Shown: positions 60,665-64,000 of the stretch, one piece after another
Position numbering within the stretch: the stretch's first letter is position 1
Layout: every line of letters begins with the position of its first letter
Assembly: GCA_963785585.1 (NCBI GenBank)
Contig: CAWAVW010000004.1
Span: forward strand, 2,046,001-2,110,000
Length of the DNA: 64,000 bases
Direction: 5' to 3'
Source: Palsa-295 sp963785585
Lineage (GTDB): Bacteria; Acidobacteriota; Terriglobia; Acidiferrales; UBA7541
Made by a program: the position numbers and the translations under genes
The notes under the pieces: model-generated
Told to the model about the DNA's origin: nothing
What the model saw: only the letters and a program-made list of their open reading frames with translations
The model's database searches: none

Positions 60665-61677
60665 TTGGTGAGTTGGAGACTCTCGTCGGGCGACGGAACG
60701 GAGAAGGCGTTGAGCTTGCGGAGATGCTCGGCGGCGTCCTCGGGAAGAGTGCCGTTGAAATACACTTCCTTGATGCTGTAGGACTTGCTGCGGGTTTCTA
60801 CGATGGGAAGAATTTCGAAGTGCCAGTGGTAATCGCCGGCGATGGTGCGCCAGTACTCGCTCAGTTCGCCTTTGGTTTGCAGGGTGTTTGGGGCGGTGTG
60901 CAGGACCATATGGTAGCTGGGGGCGATCTGCTGGAGGCGGCGCAGCGTGCGACCGAGCAACTGAGCGATATGCTTGCGGGCGTCAGCGGAGGAAGGCGCT
61001 TCGAATTGATGATGATGAGTTTTCGGCATCAGCCAGACTTCGTACGGAACGCGGGAAGCGTAGGGACAAAAAGCGTAGAAGTCGCCCACGGAATCGACGA
61101 TGCGCTTCTTCTGGCGAATTTCCTGGCGAAGGATGTCGCAGAAGACGCAGCGTTCGCGGTCGCGATACCATTCGCGGGCGGCTCGCAGCTCGTAGAGAAT
61201 GCGGCGCGGGACGAAGGTGGTGGCGGTGATTTGCGAATGGGCGTGGGGCCATTCTTCGCCGGCTTGCGCGCCCTGATTCTTGAAGACGGCGACATACTTG
61301 AAGCGAGCGTCGCGTTTCAGATCCTGAATGCGCGCGGCGTAGGCTTCGAGGATGCGCTCGATTTCTTCGTCGGACATTTGGGCGAGAGTGCGCGTGTGAT
61401 CGGGCGTTTCGACGACGATTTCGTGGGCTCCGATGGCATCCATGCGGTCGTAGATACCCTCGGCGTTGCGGGCGGGTTCCCCTTCGATGCGATAGAGCGG
61501 GCGGAAATGCGGGTAGACGCGGACTTGCCATTTTCCCTGCGCGGGCGATTCGAAGATCGAATGGGTTTCGATGCGATGTTCGGGGCAAAGCGGGCAGGGG
61601 CCGGAGCGATCCCGTTGTCTTTCTTTGTGGCCGACGACGACCCAGCTGCGGGTGATGGGGTCTTTTCTGAGTTCCAT
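60661..61677 (-). CDS. galT: Galactose-1-phosphate uridylyltransferase-like nucleotidyltransferase (HIT superfamily)
   Basis: 338 residues from ATG 61677. The N-terminal LRKDPITRSWVVVGHKERQR, the zinc pair CPLCPEH, HEIVVETPDH and the nucleophile loop EWPHAHSQITATTFVP (HxHxQ) fit GalT. CVFCDIL is a second zinc-type pair and HWHFEILPI ends the core. GalT exchanges UDP between glucose and galactose. Some bacterial members use other sugar phosphates, and no other Leloir-pathway gene is in the window. A TTG nine codons upstream is possible. Confidence 0.88.
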   Translation of the reverse strand: MELRKDPITRSWVVVGHKERQRDRSGPCPLCPEHRIETHSIFESPAQGKWQVRVYPHFRPLYRIEGEPARNAEGIYDRMDAIGAHEIVVETPDHTRTLAQMSDEEIERILEAYAARIQDLKRDARFKYVAVFKNQGAQAGEEWPHAHSQITATTFVPRRILYELRAAREWYRDRERCVFCDILRQEIRQKKRIVDSVGDFYAFCPYASRVPYEVWLMPKTHHHQFEAPSSADARKHIAQLLGRTLRRLQQIAPSYHMVLHTAPNTLQTKGELSEYWRTIAGDYHWHFEILPIVETRSKSYSIKEVYFNGTLPEDAAEHLRKLNAFSVPSPDESLQLTK

Positions 61678-61783
61678 TTCCGTTTTCCGTCTTTCGTGAT
61701 GCAAGAGTCTGGAGCGCGCGAATCACCGCGTGCCAACGAAAAAATGACCGGCGAGCATCTTATACCGTGCGGAGCGCGGATAT

Positions 61784-62239
61784 CTAGCGGATGTAGTGCG
61801 TGGGAGTGGGGCCGGCTTCCAAACGGTGACGGTCCCAAATCGCGCCTTCGCGGCTATAGCTGGCCATTTCGAAATCCTGGGTGAGTTCGAGGCAGTCGGT
61901 GGGGCAAGCGTCTTCGCAGAGGCCGCAGAACATGCAGCGGGAAGTGTCGTAGGTGAAAGTGGTGAGAACTTTGCGGCGGGTCTGCTCTTCGCGGAGCCAG
62001 CCGACGACGATGAGATTCTCCGGGCAAGCGAGCGCGCACAGATTGCAGGAGATGCAAAGCGACTCGCCGGTTTCGGGATTGTTATTGAGGCGCGGCGCGC
62101 CGCGATAACGCTCGGCGACCATGGGGCGCTCGAGGGGATATTGCTCGGTGTACTGATTCTTGCGGGCCTGATAGCGAAACGTGAGCCACATCCCTTTCAA
62201 AAGATCGACCAGGAAAACGCGGCGGAGAAGTTCTCGCAT
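61784..62239 (-). CDS. nuoI: NADH-quinone oxidoreductase subunit I (NuoI-type ferredoxin)
   Basis: 151 residues. The N-terminal LKGMWLTFRYQARKNQYTEQYP is the membrane-facing helix of NuoI. Two 4Fe-4S motifs follow, CISCNLCALACP and CMFCGLCEDACP, then the TQDFEMASYSRE segment. In complex I this subunit carries clusters N6a and N6b. No other nuo gene is in the window, so it is either a dispersed complex I gene or an extra copy. Confidence 0.9.
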   Translation of the reverse strand: MRELLRRVFLVDLLKGMWLTFRYQARKNQYTEQYPLERPMVAERYRGAPRLNNNPETGESLCISCNLCALACPENLIVVGWLREEQTRRKVLTTFTYDTSRCMFCGLCEDACPTDCLELTQDFEMASYSREGAIWDRHRLEAGPTPTHYIR

Positions 62240-62603
62240 AAAAAGCGAGTGTGAGCGCGGGAGTGGGCAAAGTCAAGAATCGAACGGAGCGAGTTATGCA
62301 GGGCCGGAGCGAGAGGCGAAGCGTTCATCGAGAGAACAGAGGCGAAGGGCTTGAGGTCGGGAAGATGCATGCGCGGCGAGGGCGAGCGTACTAGGACTGG
62401 GCGTGGTTGCGGACGACGGGCGGAAGCTCGATTACCGAAAATTAATTGGTGTTTCGGATGCGGCGAAACTAAAATGCAGGCTCGTTGGAAACGGGGCGCC
62501 GGGCTTTCGTTGTCGAGGGCGCGCGAGTTCCGGCGGCCGGCCATTCTCTCCTCGCGGCGTTCCTGGCGCTGCGTGAATCAAACTGCACTCTCATAGGAGT
62601 TCC
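62240..62603. other. Intergenic region without recognised features (364 bp)
   Basis: Upstream regions of nuoI (leftward) and the astacin-like gene (rightward). No repeat copy, terminator or RNA element was found; AGGAG at 62595-62599 serves the right-hand gene. Confidence 0.5.
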
Positions 62604-64000
62604 ATGCGAAGAACACTTCTCGCGCTCTTGGTTTTCGGCGTTTCGTTTTCGGCATTGCCGCGCAGCGTTGAGGCGCAGAGCGCTGCCGCGATTGTGCGTG
62701 TGACGTCGCCGGCCGCCAGGGCGAGCGCAACGGATCAGGCGACCATTGACCTGCAAGGAACGGCGAAACTCAATGGCGCGATTAAGAACGTCGTGTGGGT
62801 GAATCAATTCGGAAAACGCGGGACGGGGACGTTCACGACGACGGGCAATGGATCGGCGACATGGGAAGCGCGAGCCGTACCGTTGCGCGCCGGAATGAAT
62901 TTAATTGCGGTGACGGTTGTGGATGCCGACAACAAGAGCGCATCGGTGAATCTGGCGGTGAATCGGACGTCCGGGGCGCAACCGTCCCTGCCCGTACAGA
63001 GCGGGACGTATCAGAATTCGCCCATCGTTTACCAGGTGTGGAACGGAATGGCGGTGATCGAGGGTGACATCATTATCGGCCCGGTGGCCAAGATTGGTTC
63101 GACGGGGTCGACGCAGGCGGCATCGGCCGTTTCGGTGGGGCAATTGGCGCGAACGCCCGCCGGCAGTGGGAAGGCGGTACTTGGCGGCGTGAAACCGGAT
63201 GGACTATCGATCAACGAGCCATCGAGTTTGTGGCCGGTGGTGAGCGGGATTGTGCAGGTGCCGTACACGATCACAGGCAGCTCGACGGCGCTGAACAACG
63301 CAATCACGCAGTTTAATGCGACATTCTCGGGATTGATCGAGTTCGTGCCGCAAGTGTCGCAGTCGAATTACGTGCAGATCACGGTGGAAGGCAGCGGCAG
63401 CGAAGGATATTCGTACGTGGGAATGGAGGGCGGCCCGCAGGCGATGACCTGCGGCGCGAGTTGCACGACGGCTACGTGGCTGCATGAAATGGGCCACACG
63501 ATTGGGCTCGAGCACGAGCATCAACGCCCCGATAGCGGCAGTTACGTGACGCTGACGCTCGCGAATGCGGATTTGCCGAACGTGCCGGGAAATTTCACGA
63601 CGGTAACAAGCAACTACCAGACGCTGGGACTTTTCGATCACGCATCGATCATGGAATATGACGCGTTTGATTTCTCGAAAGCGGGCCTGCCGGTGATCGA
63701 ATCGATTCCGCCGGGAATGCCGCTGAGCAACTACAACGGATATTCGGCGGGAGACATCGACGGCGTGGAACGGCTATACGGAGCTGCTCCGACGGCGGTC
63801 ACGGTGACGACGAATCCGGCCGGGCTATCGGTGGTGGTGGACGGAACCACCTATCCGACGACGCCGCAGACTTTTAATTGGGGCCTGGGGACGACGCATA
63901 CATTGGCGGTGCCCGCCGATCCGCAGACGACGAATCCGAGCGATGGCGACACCTACGCGTTTGGCGCATGGAACGATCTGGGCGCGGCATCGCACACCAT
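62604..64000 (+). CDS. Secreted astacin-like zinc metalloprotease, 3' end outside the window
   Basis: 465 codons are visible and the frame is open at the window edge. A signal peptide (RRTLLALLVFGVSFSALP) is followed by an Ig-like N-terminal domain (about 30-125), then an M12A/astacin catalytic domain. The zinc motif begins at His294: HEMGHTIGLEHEHQRPD (HExxHxxGxxH plus E), and SIMEYD supplies the Met-turn. After about residue 395 a PEGA-like repeat begins (VTVTTNPAGLSVVVDGTTYP), a common C-terminal module in large secreted proteins. AGGAG precedes the ATG. Confidence 0.88.
   Translation, partial: MRRTLLALLVFGVSFSALPRSVEAQSAAAIVRVTSPAARASATDQATIDLQGTAKLNGAIKNVVWVNQFGKRGTGTFTTTGNGSATWEARAVPLRAGMNLIAVTVVDADNKSASVNLAVNRTSGAQPSLPVQSGTYQNSPIVYQVWNGMAVIEGDIIIGPVAKIGSTGSTQAASAVSVGQLARTPAGSGKAVLGGVKPDGLSINEPSSLWPVVSGIVQVPYTITGSSTALNNAITQFNATFSGLIEFVPQVSQSNYVQITVEGSGSEGYSYVGMEGGPQAMTCGASCTTATWLHEMGHTIGLEHEHQRPDSGSYVTLTLANADLPNVPGNFTTVTSNYQTLGLFDHASIMEYDAFDFSKAGLPVIESIPPGMPLSNYNGYSAGDIDGVERLYGAAPTAVTVTTNPAGLSVVVDGTTYPTTPQTFNWGLGTTHTLAVPADPQTTNPSDGDTYAFGAWNDLGAASHT

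Overview
The window is 64 kb of GC-rich bacterial chromosome carrying housekeeping, cell-envelope and sulfur-assimilation genes on both strands. The gene set suggests an Acidobacteriota (Terriglobia-like) genome: MacB-type permeases, a FecR protein with a long NVTN-repeat region, an astacin-like protease with repeated domains, a bactofilin, a type III polyketide synthase and dispersed hairpin repeats. This assignment is inferred from gene content and was not tested by alignment. There is one tRNA (Arg, anticodon ACG) and no rRNA, CRISPR array, integrase or transposase.

Layout. 0-8 kb: a permease fragment, a cobalamin-binding protein and a cell-wall recycling block (NamZ; a NagZ-type GH3 hydrolase fused to an AmiE-like serine hydrolase; MurQ; MurA). 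8-13 kb: pnp and rpsO, then an operon of a glycosyltransferase, two pyruvoyl-tetrahydropterin-synthase paralogs and folE. 13-24 kb: two TlpA-type thioredoxins, a MacA/MacB-like export set without its ATPase, a copper ATPase, a possible structured RNA near 21.1 kb and a diiron-like protein. 23.5-36.6 kb: a response regulator fused to an OmpA/MotB domain, fumC, a membrane pentapeptide-repeat protein, a GT39 transferase, ppa, a TPR protein, an SH3 protein and a radical SAM enzyme. 37.5-41.5 kb: a MarR regulator divergent from a quinone-oxidoreductase-like gene, a proteasome-like secreted Ntn hydrolase, a hydrolase remnant and the tRNA. 42.6-51.6 kb: a PiT phosphate transporter, a secreted phosphoesterase and a sulfite-reductase/siroheme/exporter operon. 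52-64 kb: FecR protein, proC, type III PKS, two tiny genes, DedA, methyltransferase, bactofilin, YdcF, galT-like gene, a lone nuoI and an astacin-like protease running off the end.

The strongest regulatory signal is ahead of the sulfite-reductase operon. A 26-codon leader has six Cys codons within ten. It is followed by a Rho-independent terminator, and the leader holds a near-copy of the terminator 3' arm that can act as antiterminator. This is the layout of a cysteine-responsive attenuator. It also argues that the reductase is assimilatory and makes sulfide for cysteine.

The second highlight is the gene at 39.3-40.6 kb. Counting from a Gly-Thr pair, its Asp and Lys fall exactly at positions 17 and 33, as in 20S proteasome beta subunits, but the protein starts with an apparent signal peptide and has a long C-terminal extension.

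From 37 to 58.4 kb, nine same-orientation copies of a ~62-bp element with two adjacent hairpins lie between genes. Several copies carry compensatory stem changes, and three are part of a tandem array of ~300-bp units just after the tRNA.
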